Below, piece by piece: positions 1-9,576 of a DNA stretch of 45,659 bases. Made by a program: the position numbers and the translations under genes. This DNA is from Lysobacterales bacterium (lineage in GTDB: Bacteria; Pseudomonadota; Gammaproteobacteria; Xanthomonadales; SZUA-36): positions 1-45,659 of the forward strand of contig JAOUCZ010000004.1 of the NCBI GenBank assembly GCA_029859505.1, given 5' to 3'. How positions within the stretch are numbered: position 1 is the first letter of the stretch; each line of letters starts with the position of its first letter. The notes beneath the pieces are model-generated. The model was given only the letters and a program-made list of their open reading frames with translations, ran no database searches and was not told the origin of the DNA.

Positions 1-70
1 CGGCACCAAGATTTGAACTCGGGACCTACTGATTACAAATCAGTTGCTCTACCAGCTGAGCTATACCGGC
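1..70 (-). tRNA. tRNA-Thr (anticodon UGU), 3' end truncated by the window edge
   Basis: Reverse complement GCCGGTATAGCTCAGCTGGTAGAGCAACTGATTTGTAATCAGTAGGTCCCGAGTTCAAATCTTGGTGCCG has D-loop AGCTCAGCTGGTAGAGC, anticodon stem-loop CTGATTTGTAATCAG (anticodon TGT), T-loop TTCAAAT and a pairing acceptor stem. Confidence 0.93.
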
Positions 71-138
71 ACTGGGTATATCAGGGGGGAGGGATTTTAT
101 GCGCTGAAAGCCGTCAGTGCAATGTTTTTGATACAAAT

Positions 139-1308
139 TTATCCTTCGATTGCCTCATCCACGTCAACCGTTTCCGATTCGGCCTCTGCACCTGCTTCCG
201 GTTCAGTCTCAGCACCCTCTTCCGGAATGCCGTCAATATTGTTTTCGGACAGGTCTTCAGTGCTTTCCGCAGCATCAATTCCGGCGTCCTGATCAGATGG
301 TAGATCATCTTCGGTTTCGCTTGTATCAACGGGTTCTGTGTCAGTAACTGTTACTGGCGGATCAACTGCATCCGTATCCAAACCTTCACCCGTTTGTCCG
401 TCATCTTCCACCTGGGCTTCCTCTGCCGCTGTATTGTCATCAGTTACTGACTCTGCATCAGTTCCGGTGCTTTCAGCTGGCAGTTCGTCCTCTTCTTCCT
501 GGACTTCTTGTACCAGCGGAATGTCGACTTCTGCCACTGCAGTTTCCTCAGCACTCTCACTGGCGCTTTCACCCGGCTGCGTAGCTTCTTCCACACCAGT
601 TTCCTCTGCCGGCTCAATGTCAACTTCGGCCACCGCCGACTCCACAGCGACAGGTTCAAACAAATCCTCTTCCGGGCAGGGCAAAGGCCGCTGCATGAAA
701 TCATTCGGCCGGTTCTGCATATCCAACATGACCTTTCCGGAACCGGGAGTCTGTTCATAATCAAGCCAGTAGCGGGACTCCGGTTGACGCTGTACACTAA
801 TCATGGGTTCATAACCCCTCTCTTCCAGCCCCTTTTTGCGTCTTAAGGCATTTTCCTGACGCATGAAATAACCCAGCGAAATGCCATTCCTCATTTCGCC
901 GTCATAAACAATGCCGATATCTTCCAGACCCAGTGCCTGCAACGAAAATAACGCCTGGTTTGCCTCCAGAAGTGATTCATAGGGCGGCATGAACACCCAG
1001 TAACCTTTTTCCACCAGTGCCTGGGTCTGGCGTTCACTGATTCGGTCGGAAACCTCAAGTAATAACAACCGGGTTTCATCTCTATCCTCGATTGTATGGA
1101 ATGGACCCAGGCTGAAGCACTGGCGGTTGCCGGATAACAGATCCTGATCCTCCATCATCTCGCTAAAAAGGTGAATGGTCGGGATATTGTTGCTCTTTAT
1201 CACGGCCCGGTCCGCCTTTGGCTCAGGCTGTACAACGGGCTTGTCATCCCGAAACCCCAGCAAAAGCAGGTTCGCTACAAATAGACTGATAACTAATATT
1301 CTTAACAT
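139..1308 (-). CDS. Membrane-anchored SPOR-like domain protein with long acidic C-terminal tail
   Basis: ORF with N-terminal hydrophobic anchor MLRILVISLFVANLLLLGF, SPOR-like region (CFSLGPFHTIEDRDETRLLLLEV...GIVYDGEMRNGISLGYF) and roughly 180 aa Glu/Asp/Thr/Ser-rich tail. Start placed at MLRI (1308) to avoid overlap with birA. Confidence 0.7.
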   Translation of the reverse strand: MLRILVISLFVANLLLLGFRDDKPVVQPEPKADRAVIKSNNIPTIHLFSEMMEDQDLLSGNRQCFSLGPFHTIEDRDETRLLLLEVSDRISERQTQALVEKGYWVFMPPYESLLEANQALFSLQALGLEDIGIVYDGEMRNGISLGYFMRQENALRRKKGLEERGYEPMISVQRQPESRYWLDYEQTPGSGKVMLDMQNRPNDFMQRPLPCPEEDLFEPVAVESAVAEVDIEPAEETGVEEATQPGESASESAEETAVAEVDIPLVQEVQEEEDELPAESTGTDAESVTDDNTAAEEAQVEDDGQTGEGLDTDAVDPPVTVTDTEPVDTSETEDDLPSDQDAGIDAAESTEDLSENNIDGIPEEGAETEPEAGAEAESETVDVDEAIEG

Positions 1309-1315
1309 CGGATTA

Positions 1316-2299
1316 TTATATCTTTGTTTTATGGAAGCTGACTTCACCGGAATACAAGGTCAGGACTTCTTTGCCGGTATCCAACAACAGTGCACCTGAC
1401 GTATTGATGCCATTTGCCGTTCCCTTCAGCACACTTTGTCCGGCAAAGACCTCAATGGTTTGCCCGTACAATCCATCCATTGTTTCCCAGGCATCTTTGA
1501 ATGGTGCAAAACCCTTTTTAGCAAACAACCCCAGTCCGGTAATCAACTCCTCCAGCAGCAGGGTGGCAAGGATATTACGCGAACCAGCCGGTAATTGGGA
1601 ATGTACATCCGTCCATGGCTGGTCAATCCCGGCCGTTTCCACCGAGTCCGGCATATGGACATTAATACCCACTCCCACAACCGCATGGCATGGCCCCTGG
1701 GAATCACCCTGCACTTCCACCAGGCAACCGCATAGTTTGCGTCCATCCAACAGCAGATCGTTGGGCCATTTGACCGAGTGCCCTTTCAGACCCGCACGAC
1801 TCAGGGCATTGGCGGTTGCAAGCGCAACCACCAGTGACAGACAGCCGAGTTCTGAGAGTGCATTCTCAAACTTCCAGCCCATCGATAAATAGAGGTTTCT
1901 TGCATAGGGAGAGTGCCATTGCCTGCCACGCCGGCCGCGGCCGCTGGTCTGGTGCTCGGCGAGGATGGCTGCAGCGTGCTGGTCTTCGACACTTAAACGA
2001 TGCAATGCTGAATTGGTTGAGTCCAATGATGATTCAACGATCAGATCACCCAGTTGCTCGCGTACCGCCGGTTCCAGTCCGCCAAGAATCAATTGATCGT
2101 CAAGAAGCTCGAGCGGTTCCTGCAGCAGATAGCCCTTGCCGGCCACAGCGTCGATATCGATGCCGAGCGAACGGAGGCTCTCCACATGTTTCCAGACCGC
2201 CGTCCGACTGCAGCCCAGTTCATTGGCGATAGCCTCCCCGGAGCGGGTTTCATGCACTGAAAGATAGCCTGCCAGGCGCTGAATAATTGCATTGCTCAT
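1316..2299 (-). CDS. birA: Bifunctional biotin--[acetyl-CoA-carboxylase] ligase / biotin operon repressor
   Basis: N-terminal HTH (GEAIANELGCSRTAVWKHVESLRSLG) plus ligase motif (EHQTSGRGRRGRQWHSP) and KWPNDLLLDGRKLCGCLVE. Confidence 0.93.
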   Translation of the reverse strand: MSNAIIQRLAGYLSVHETRSGEAIANELGCSRTAVWKHVESLRSLGIDIDAVAGKGYLLQEPLELLDDQLILGGLEPAVREQLGDLIVESSLDSTNSALHRLSVEDQHAAAILAEHQTSGRGRRGRQWHSPYARNLYLSMGWKFENALSELGCLSLVVALATANALSRAGLKGHSVKWPNDLLLDGRKLCGCLVEVQGDSQGPCHAVVGVGINVHMPDSVETAGIDQPWTDVHSQLPAGSRNILATLLLEELITGLGLFAKKGFAPFKDAWETMDGLYGQTIEVFAGQSVLKGTANGINTSGALLLDTGKEVLTLYSGEVSFHKTKI

Positions 2300-2313
2300 G
2301 CGTAAAAACCCTG

Positions 2314-2943
2314 TCAGTGTTTGCGTGTAAAAATGTGGATTCGCTCAAAGCGGAATTCGGTACCCTTGCGCAGTTTACGCATATTCGCCCGATGGGTGAA
2401 TAGAATAAACAGCGCCAGGATGGCTGAAAATATCATCAGGGCATTGTTATTCATCGCCCAGGACGCAGGTACCAGGCTGAAACTCGCAAGCACCGTGGAC
2501 AGACCGACATAACCGGTCATGATCAGCGTGATTACCCAGCAGATAACCAGCGGCAGCAGCAACCAGGGTTCTATAACGATAAGTGCCCCTACGGCAGTCG
2601 CCGCACCCTTGCCGCCGCGAAACCCATGCCAGACAGGGAACACATGCCCAAGCACGGCAGCAAACCCGCATACCATGACAAGCGCGCCTGAATTTAGGAC
2701 ATCCGGTAAACCACCAAAATTAAGTGTTGGTATCCACCAGGCAGCAAGAAAACCTTTACCGATATCGATCAAAACCACACCGATGGCAAATAACAAACCC
2801 TGGGTACGAAACGCGTTGGTACCACCAGCATTGCCACTACCCTGGCTGCGAATATCGACTTTTTTAAGCCTGCCCAGCAACAAGCTCCCGGACACTGAGC
2901 CCAGCAGGTAAGCCATGACAATTTTTAAAACCAGTGCAGCCAT
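2314..2943 (-). CDS. plsY: Glycerol-3-phosphate acyltransferase PlsY
   Basis: Multi-TM protein with GSGNAGGTNAFR and GFRGGKGAATAVG motifs typical of PlsY. Confidence 0.93.
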   Translation of the reverse strand: MAALVLKIVMAYLLGSVSGSLLLGRLKKVDIRSQGSGNAGGTNAFRTQGLLFAIGVVLIDIGKGFLAAWWIPTLNFGGLPDVLNSGALVMVCGFAAVLGHVFPVWHGFRGGKGAATAVGALIVIEPWLLLPLVICWVITLIMTGYVGLSTVLASFSLVPASWAMNNNALMIFSAILALFILFTHRANMRKLRKGTEFRFERIHIFTRKH

Positions 2944-2956
2944 AATTCCCTATGGT

Positions 2957-4822
2957 TCAATTTAAATGAGCGGGTTGCGGCACGAAGCCGACAACCAGGC
3001 CACCAGGACCCAAATGCACACCCAGTGCGGGCCCTGCCTCGGATATATGGCAGGAATGCACGCGTGTATGCCGTCCCAGTATATACCTGCGTAACTCCCG
3101 CGCGCCTTCCGGATTTGCGCCGTGGGCAATAAATACACGATAGCCTGTGTCCTTGACCATTCTCCGGACCGCAGCCTTACCCAATGCAGCGGGGTTGGCA
3201 CCGATTCCGGTGGTGATGCCTGCGAGGCCAAAGCGGCCGTTTTTAGCTGTTATTAACGGGCTGATATGCAGGAAGTCGGTCACTTTCTTGACCCAGGCAG
3301 GCAATCGTCCACCACGTACCAGGTAGGACAGGTCTGCAGCCAGTGCGATCACCCGGCACAGGGGCTGGCTTTCTGTTAGCAGGGATTCAATCTCATCCAT
3401 TGTCATTCCCTGCTGAGCTGCCTGCGCAGCAATCACGGCCAGTAAACCCTCCCCGCAGCTCGCGCTCTTGGTATCGAACACACGTACGCGGCCGTCAAAT
3501 TGCTCCGCCGCCGTTTGCGCAGCCCGGGTTGTACCGCTTAATTCACCCGACAGACCCACGGACAGAACGTCATAACCATGACCTGTGAGAAGATCATACA
3601 TGCGGGTGAAATCCCCCACCGGCGGCTGCGAGGTTTTAGGTGATTCCTCGCTCTCTTCCAGCATGCGGTAAAGATCCGCCGGCATCAGTGAAACATAGTC
3701 GATGTACTCTTTGGCACCAAAATTCGAGCGGGCTGACACCATATGTATGGCCAGCCGTTCCTGCTCCTCAAAAGGGATGTCAGCCCCGGAATCCGTCACG
3801 ATGGCAACCTGGCCAACCTGGTTCATCAGGTTGTGCTGGCGTTTCATATCATCGGCTTTTTGTTGATGGAGTTCGCCGAATTGTTCACATGCCAGGTATG
3901 CCTCTCCCGGGTTATTGACATGAATATGTACCCGAACACGTTTGCGGCCACCGGCCACAACCAGCGAACTGCAGTCCAGTTTTTCCAGCTGTTGCATGAT
4001 CTCGGAGCGGTCGAGGGCATCGCCCTCAATCACACACTCCGTGCAGAACCGGTGCGCGGCCGGATCCATTTCCATGGCACTGCCGCCAAGCGAAAACATG
4101 GCTTCCATATCTACCTTATCGACTTCCGATTCACCGTTCTCGATAAAGCTCCAAACACCTTCCAGCAAATCTACAAAAGCCTGTCCGCCGGCATCGACCA
4201 CACCTGCTTGTTTCAATACTGGCAGCAGATCGGGTGTCCGCGCCAGCGATTCTCTTGCTCGTAACAGGCCGTACTCGATCATCTCGCGGATATCTTCAAC
4301 ACCTTGCCGGGATTTGTCCTCAAGCGCGGATGAAAAATCCTCCAGCACTGTTGGCAGAGTCCCGGCCACCGGCTCTGACATGGCCGTCCAGGCGGCCGTA
4401 GCCCCGGCACTGGATGCCGCTGCCAACCCCGCTGCATTCATGGACTCACAGTCATCAAGTGCCTCACTGAAGCCGTGAAAATACTGCGCCATGATGGCAC
4501 CGGAGTTGCCCCTTGAACCATCGAGGGAAGCACTGGCGACACGTGCCATCAGCTGTTTTATTGAAAGATCATCCGTTTTTTGCACAGCTTCGTGTATGAC
4601 CTTGAAGCTGAAAACCATGTTGGTGCCGGTATCACCATCGGGTACCGGAAAAACATTGATCTTGTCGATATATTCGCGACGCGTAAAAAGACGCGCGATG
4701 GCGGCGGTCAACGCCTTCACCATGCGGCTCGAATCAATATAAGAGATGGTATTGGTCAAAACTTCGTTCCAGCAGGAATTCGCCAGTAAAAAGTGTAGTG
4801 TAGTGCAGAAATTATCAGCCAA
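2957..4822 (-). CDS. DAK2 domain + DegV domain fusion protein (FakA-FakB-like)
   Basis: N-terminal DAK2/FakA kinase motifs (INVFPVPDGDTGTNM, LDGSRGNSGAIMAQYFHGF), FakA-like middle domain (FCTECVIEGD...VRVHIHVNNPGEA), then DegV/FakB region (VAIVTDSGADIPFEE...KTSQPPVGDF...SGELSGTTRAAQ...RGGRLP). Exact start uncertain. Confidence 0.88.
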   Translation of the reverse strand: MADNFCTTLHFLLANSCWNEVLTNTISYIDSSRMVKALTAAIARLFTRREYIDKINVFPVPDGDTGTNMVFSFKVIHEAVQKTDDLSIKQLMARVASASLDGSRGNSGAIMAQYFHGFSEALDDCESMNAAGLAAASSAGATAAWTAMSEPVAGTLPTVLEDFSSALEDKSRQGVEDIREMIEYGLLRARESLARTPDLLPVLKQAGVVDAGGQAFVDLLEGVWSFIENGESEVDKVDMEAMFSLGGSAMEMDPAAHRFCTECVIEGDALDRSEIMQQLEKLDCSSLVVAGGRKRVRVHIHVNNPGEAYLACEQFGELHQQKADDMKRQHNLMNQVGQVAIVTDSGADIPFEEQERLAIHMVSARSNFGAKEYIDYVSLMPADLYRMLEESEESPKTSQPPVGDFTRMYDLLTGHGYDVLSVGLSGELSGTTRAAQTAAEQFDGRVRVFDTKSASCGEGLLAVIAAQAAQQGMTMDEIESLLTESQPLCRVIALAADLSYLVRGGRLPAWVKKVTDFLHISPLITAKNGRFGLAGITTGIGANPAALGKAAVRRMVKDTGYRVFIAHGANPEGARELRRYILGRHTRVHSCHISEAGPALGVHLGPGGLVVGFVPQPAHLN

Positions 4823-4977
4823 GAATATTTATTGGCGAAAAAAACCGGAATTTGGTTGAGTTCGCATTCCTGGCAGGTAATTACCAAGGGTAAAACACGT
4901 GGTCTGCATCATCACAAATCGTACCGAATGCTCCATTATTAACGGCTCAATGCACAATGCTGGGCCTAATGGCACAT

Positions 4978-5004
4978 TTGGCACAAAACCTGCATCGTTA
5001 TAAT
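4978..5004 (+). promoter_or_regulatory. Putative sigma70 promoter upstream of the PspC-domain gene
   Basis: TTGGCA - 15 nt - TATAAT about 25 bp upstream of the ATG; spacing is short. Confidence 0.35.
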
Positions 5005-5024
5005 AGCTATCAGTACAGGAGAAA

Positions 5025-5360
5025 ATGATGCAAGACGAAAACTTTTTTGACAGCATTAAGAGAAATCTGAATGGCGAACCGGGACAACCGATTGTATTGG
5101 GTGTCTGCAGGACTCTGGCCGAACGCCTCAACCAGGAAGTATGGCTGATCAGGCTGGCTGCGATTGTGCTGGGTGTTTTTTACAGCTTTATTACGCTGGT
5201 TGCCTATATTTTGCTGGGACTGTTCATGGACGAGACCTCACACCGTACCAAGAGCCTGTTCGAAGGTCTTGGCATATGGTTCCGGGAGTTAACTGAAAAA
5301 GTGGGAAGAATGTTCAATGACAATGTTGGCAATGGAAACAGTTCGAACAGGGATTACTAA
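5025..5360 (+). CDS. PspC domain-containing small membrane protein
   Basis: GVCRTLAERLNQEVWLIRLAAIVLGVFYSFITLVAYILLGLFM is a PspC-domain signature; preceded by AGGAG. Confidence 0.8.
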   Translation: MMQDENFFDSIKRNLNGEPGQPIVLGVCRTLAERLNQEVWLIRLAAIVLGVFYSFITLVAYILLGLFMDETSHRTKSLFEGLGIWFRELTEKVGRMFNDNVGNGNSSNRDY

Positions 5361-5517
5361 TAAGCGCTGCGTAAGTTTTACGCACCGTACTCAATTTTGA
5401 AGCGGTAATCATCAGCGACTACCACCTATTGGTTCTGCATGACTCCGACAGGGTATGTCGTCGTTGGTCTCTTTCATCCACCCAACCGCACCAGCACCAG
5501 ACCAAAAAACCAACCCT

Positions 5518-5757
5518 TCATTGCTCAGACTGCAGAAAAGCGGCGAGTTTCTGAGCGTCAAACGGCCAGAATAATTCCTGCTCATTGTCAGTCCGCTTCA
5601 GCACCGGGATGTGAATTTCGTAAAGCTGAAGCAAGCCGGGATTATTCTCAATCTCAACTTTGGTATAGCATTCACCATATCCTGCGGAGTGCAGGAGTGC
5701 TTCGGCTTCATCGCACAAATGACAGTGCTCCGTGTAATATAAGATAGTCTGACGCAT
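5518..5757 (-). CDS. Glutaredoxin-like/thioredoxin-fold family protein (CxxC)
   Basis: MRQTILYYTEHCHLCDEAEALL...EIHIPVLKRTDNEQELFWPFDAQKLAAFL; CHLC motif and cis-Pro region. Start placed at MRQT. Confidence 0.78.
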   Translation of the reverse strand: MRQTILYYTEHCHLCDEAEALLHSAGYGECYTKVEIENNPGLLQLYEIHIPVLKRTDNEQELFWPFDAQKLAAFLQSEQ

Positions 5758-5823
5758 GGAGTTGTCCTCGAACTGGCCTTTTGAATGAGTTGGATCATCG
5801 CATAACAAGCAGGGAAGCATGAC

Positions 5824-7203
5824 ATGGCTGTCAGTGTTTTTGAATTATTTAAAATTGGAATCGGGCCCTCGAGCTCACATACCGTCGGCCCGATGCTGGC
5901 AGCTCATACTTTTGTAAAACGGCTGCAAGGTGAGGGACTGTTAGATCATGTTAGCAGCCTGGAAGTTACGCTTTTTGGCTCACTGGCCTACACCGGCCGA
6001 GGCCATGGAACAGACAAAGCTGTATTACTGGGCCTGTCCGGCGAACAGCCTGACCTGGTTGACCCTGACAAAATCGACGCCACAGTGCAGGAAATACAAA
6101 ACAGCGGCTTTATCAAACTGGCGGGTCAATTCCAAATTGCCTTCTCCGGAAAAACCGACCTCGTTTTCAATAAACGTGAAGAACTGCCTCACCATACCAA
6201 CGGAATGCGCTTCAAGGCGTTTGATGAAAATGGCGATATTATCCTCCAACGCGAGTATTACTCTGTGGGTGGGGGCTTTGTAGTCAACCAGGATGAAGCG
6301 GCAGCTGACCGCATCGTCAAGGATGCGACGCCTTTGCCCTATCCATTCAGTAGTGGAAACGAGCTACTTGCACTTTGCGCCAGCCACAACCTGAGCATCG
6401 CCGACATCCAGATGGCCAATGAGAAACAATGGCGTAGTGAGAAAGAGGTTCGAGACGGTCTGCTCAACATCTGGAATGCGATGCATGCCTGCATCAAGCG
6501 CGGATACAAGGCCACCGGGGAGCTACCCGGCGGACTCAAAGTGCATCGGCGCGCACCGTCTCTTCACCATGAGCTGAGTCAGTCGAGTGAATCTGCTGAC
6601 AGGGATCCGCTGAAAATCATCGACTGGGTTAACCTCTATGCACTGGCCGTTAACGAGGAGAATGCCGCAGGCGGACGTGTTGTCACCGCACCAACCAATG
6701 GTGCAGCCGGCATCATTCCAGCCGTTCTCAATTACTACTATAATTTTATTCATCACAGTAACGAGGACGGTATTATTGATTTTCTCCTGACAGCTGGTGC
6801 CATAGGTATCCTGTATGTACTCAATGCTTCAATTTCCGGTGCTGAAGTCGGGTGCCAGGGAGAGGTTGGTGTAGCCTGCTCTATGGCGGCTGGTGGTCTG
6901 ACCGCAGCCATGGGCGGCAGCATGAGCCAGGTCGAAAACGCGGCTGAAATCGGTATGGAACACAACCTGGGCCTGACCTGTGACCCGGTAGGCGGACTGG
7001 TTCAGATACCCTGTATTGAACGAAATGCCATGGGCTCCGTCAAAGCCATCAATGCGCAACGCCTCGCCATGCAGGCGGAAGGTAAACACAAGGTGTCACT
7101 GGACAAAGTCATAAAAACCATGCGGGAAACCGGTGCTGATATGCAAAACCACTACAAAGAAACCTCACGCGGCGGTCTGGCCGTGAATGTCATCGAATGT
7201 TAA
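5824..7203 (+). CDS. sdaA: L-serine ammonia-lyase
   Basis: [51 protein letters not shown] and [20 protein letters not shown] motifs. Confidence 0.95.
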   Translation: MAVSVFELFKIGIGPSSSHTVGPMLAAHTFVKRLQGEGLLDHVSSLEVTLFGSLAYTGRGHGTDKAVLLGLSGEQPDLVDPDKIDATVQEIQNSGFIKLAGQFQIAFSGKTDLVFNKREELPHHTNGMRFKAFDENGDIILQREYYSVGGGFVVNQDEAAADRIVKDATPLPYPFSSGNELLALCASHNLSIADIQMANEKQWRSEKEVRDGLLNIWNAMHACIKRGYKATGELPGGLKVHRRAPSLHHELSQSSESADRDPLKIIDWVNLYALAVNEENAAGGRVVTAPTNGAAGIIPAVLNYYYNFIHHSNEDGIIDFLLTAGAIGILYVLNASISGAEVGCQGEVGVACSMAAGGLTAAMGGSMSQVENAAEIGMEHNLGLTCDPVGGLVQIPCIERNAMGSVKAINAQRLAMQAEGKHKVSLDKVIKTMRETGADMQNHYKETSRGGLAVNVIEC

Positions 7204-8144
7204 ATCCCCGCAACATAAGAACAGCAGTTTTCGCCTTTTGCATGGTGGTCATTTTTGCTGCGTCTGCTGGCGATATGTATAAATGGAAAGACGACAATGG
7301 TGTATGGCATTTCAGTTCAACCCCCCCCGAAACCGATCAGAACTATAAAACCGTTGAGATGCCGGCCGATCCGAAGCCAATGGTGGGTATGCGTAAACTG
7401 GGGCTCGATCGGGAGCCTGAATACTCATTTATCAACAATATTTGGGGGCCGGTAGAACTGGAGCTTGAGTTACATGATGCGGAAAACGTGATATCTGAAC
7501 CACCACTGCCGGCACGCCTCACATTGGCCGGTCAGACCGAGAAGCGCCTGCTGAAAATCCAGGCAGCTGATCCAACCCTGGGTTTCAGTTACCGCCTCTC
7601 CTACAGGCAGATGATCGGCCCGCCGCTTAACCAGCTGCCCCCGGAAGTTAACTACTACCCGCCGTTTCCGCATGGCCTGGAGTTTCCCATCAGCCAGGGC
7701 TTTGACGGTGATGCCACCCACAAGGAACCACCCAATCAGTATGCCGTGGATATTGTCATGCCCATCGGCACACCCATACTCGCCGCACGATCCGGTCGTG
7801 TCATGGATATGGAAGACGATTTTCACGGCGCAGCACAGCAAAAGCGCTACCTGACCCGTTCCAACCAAATTCGCATACTGCACGATGACGGCACCATGGC
7901 CGTCTATGCACATTTGCAGCCCAACAGCCTCAAGGTAAAGCAGGGGGTAATTGTAAAAAGAGGTCAGTGGATAGCGAATTCGGGGAACACCGGTTACAGC
8001 AACGGTCCGCACCTGCATTTTGTGGTTCAACTCAATGCCGGTATGTCGCTGGAATCCATTCCTTTCCGGTTTGTGACGCCAGATCTCGGCACCATGACAC
8101 CCTCCGACCGGATGATGATCAGTGGTGTAATTCCGGTTAAATAG
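7197..8144 (+). CDS. M23 (LytM-like) family peptidase with DUF4124-like N-terminal region
   Basis: N-term [20 protein letters not shown] (DUF4124-like). C-term [23 protein letters not shown]...[44 protein letters not shown] matches the M23 fold. Overlaps sdaA end by 7 nt. Confidence 0.88.
   Translation: MLNPRNIRTAVFAFCMVVIFAASAGDMYKWKDDNGVWHFSSTPPETDQNYKTVEMPADPKPMVGMRKLGLDREPEYSFINNIWGPVELELELHDAENVISEPPLPARLTLAGQTEKRLLKIQAADPTLGFSYRLSYRQMIGPPLNQLPPEVNYYPPFPHGLEFPISQGFDGDATHKEPPNQYAVDIVMPIGTPILAARSGRVMDMEDDFHGAAQQKRYLTRSNQIRILHDDGTMAVYAHLQPNSLKVKQGVIVKRGQWIANSGNTGYSNGPHLHFVVQLNAGMSLESIPFRFVTPDLGTMTPSDRMMISGVIPVK
8087..8129 (+). repeat. 43-bp direct repeat, copy 1 (3' end of the M23 peptidase gene)
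   Basis: CGGCACCATGACACCCTCCGACCGGATGATGATCAGTGGTGTA identical to 9505-9547. Confidence 0.95.
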
Positions 8145-8240
8145 TGCCGGGTTGTGGTCAGATCGACCTCGTCAATGCCGAAAAGAAAAAGCGCTTAAAA
8201 TTCAGTCTATTAGTAGCAGGGATACTGTAATTTATCTTGG

Positions 8241-8268
8241 TTGTTTTTTCAGGACGCTGTCCTATACT
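8241..8268 (+). promoter_or_regulatory. Putative promoter with dyad AGGACgctGTCCT in the spacer
   Basis: TTGTTT - 16 nt - TATACT; the 5-3-5 palindrome at 8251-8263 runs into the -10. Upstream of the OmpA-family gene. Confidence 0.35.
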
Positions 8269-8349
8269 CAATACAATAAGAATTAGAAACACATTAAAGC
8301 CGAAGAATCAGCTTTTCATACCATCACACACCGGGAATCATAAGCAGCC

Positions 8350-9429
8350 ATGAACAGCACAACTGTACAGTCTCTATTGCTCTTAGCCTTGACCACGTCT
8401 CTTTGTTTTGCAGATGCCACTGTTCCTGTCGCCGATATCAAAAATAGCCGCGACAGCGAATTGGTCGGACGCCTGGACGGTTCATATATCATTTCTTACA
8501 GTCAGAGCGATTTTGATGAAGGCACTTTTCCTCTTTCCGAGCTAAAACCGGTAAAGGGAAAAAAGGACAGTAAAAACAATTACGTGTACGCACCAGATCA
8601 AGCAAAGACTGTAGAAGGAAAACGTACGCGAATTGTTTACCTCACTCGAGAGGGGGCGTCAACGCTGGAGGTGGTCAGGACGTATCAAAAAGAATTGCAG
8701 GATCAAGAAGTTGTCGAACTATACCAGTGTAAAGACGCAGAATGTGGTGGAAATAGCACGCGCAGTAGTGGTGGTGGCGGTGGCAAACAGAGCCTGGGCA
8801 TGTTTTTGTGGCCCTCGAGTAAAATCAAGGACGGGAATTTCTCCAACGGTTCCTGCGCACAGACCATGAGCATATCCGATCAAAGGTATTCATTGCTGTA
8901 TTTACCCGACAGCAGTGCCTATGTTTCTGTTCTGGCTTATCAGTTGACCGGGGGTTCATTTTGTGGCGCCATTCGTGGACGGACGGTTGCCATCTTAGAC
9001 ATCGTACAGGTCGAGGAGATGGAATCCACCATGGTTACCGTCGAATCGAAAGAGATGGCATCAGAGATATCAGGTACCGGTAAAATTGCGCTATACGGTA
9101 TTCATTTCGATTCAGACAAAGCGGACCTGAAATCCTCTTCCAAAGACACGCTTGATCAAATCAATATCCTGCTAACAGATAATCCGGATTTGAAACTACT
9201 AATCGTGGGTCACACGGACGGCATCGGATCCTACGAGTTTAATCTTGACCTCTCCCAGCGCCGGGCCGAGGCGGTCGTAAGAGCACTTAGCAACGATTAT
9301 GGCATCAACGATCAGCGCTTATTTGCGGTTGGGGTGTCATTCGCCAGTCCGGTCGCCTCGAATAAAAGCGAGGAAGGGCGCGCCGAAAACCGCAGGGTTG
9401 AATTGGTCGGACTGGAAACCAGCCAGTAA
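8350..9429 (+). CDS. OmpA family protein with uncharacterised N-terminal region
   Basis: Signal peptide, then C-terminal OmpA/MotB peptidoglycan-binding domain (IHFDSDKADLKSSSKDTLDQI...LLIVGHTDGIGSYEFNLDLSQRRAEAVVRAL...NRRVEL). Confidence 0.88.
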   Translation: MNSTTVQSLLLLALTTSLCFADATVPVADIKNSRDSELVGRLDGSYIISYSQSDFDEGTFPLSELKPVKGKKDSKNNYVYAPDQAKTVEGKRTRIVYLTREGASTLEVVRTYQKELQDQEVVELYQCKDAECGGNSTRSSGGGGGKQSLGMFLWPSSKIKDGNFSNGSCAQTMSISDQRYSLLYLPDSSAYVSVLAYQLTGGSFCGAIRGRTVAILDIVQVEEMESTMVTVESKEMASEISGTGKIALYGIHFDSDKADLKSSSKDTLDQINILLTDNPDLKLLIVGHTDGIGSYEFNLDLSQRRAEAVVRALSNDYGINDQRLFAVGVSFASPVASNKSEEGRAENRRVELVGLETSQ

Positions 9430-9504
9430 ACCGGCAAGCGAAAAACAAGGGTTGCCCTCCTTTGGATGGGATTTTCTGCATCACTACGATGTAACACCCA
9501 CCGC

Positions 9505-9547
9505 CGGCACCATGACACCCTCCGACCGGATGATGATCAGTGGTGTA
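9505..9547 (+). repeat. 43-bp direct repeat, copy 2 (downstream of the OmpA-family gene)
   Basis: Exact copy of 8087-8129. The in-frame peptide [18 protein letters not shown] parallels the M23 C-terminus [18 protein letters not shown]. Confidence 0.95.
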
Positions 9548-9576
9548 CTACCGGTGAGATAGCACCGGTTGAAGAG

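Noticed and set aside
338-760. Plus-strand 140-aa Ser/Thr-rich ORF
   Set aside because: Antisense shadow of the acidic tail of the SPOR-like protein; composition is explained by reverse-strand GAA/GAC-rich codons.
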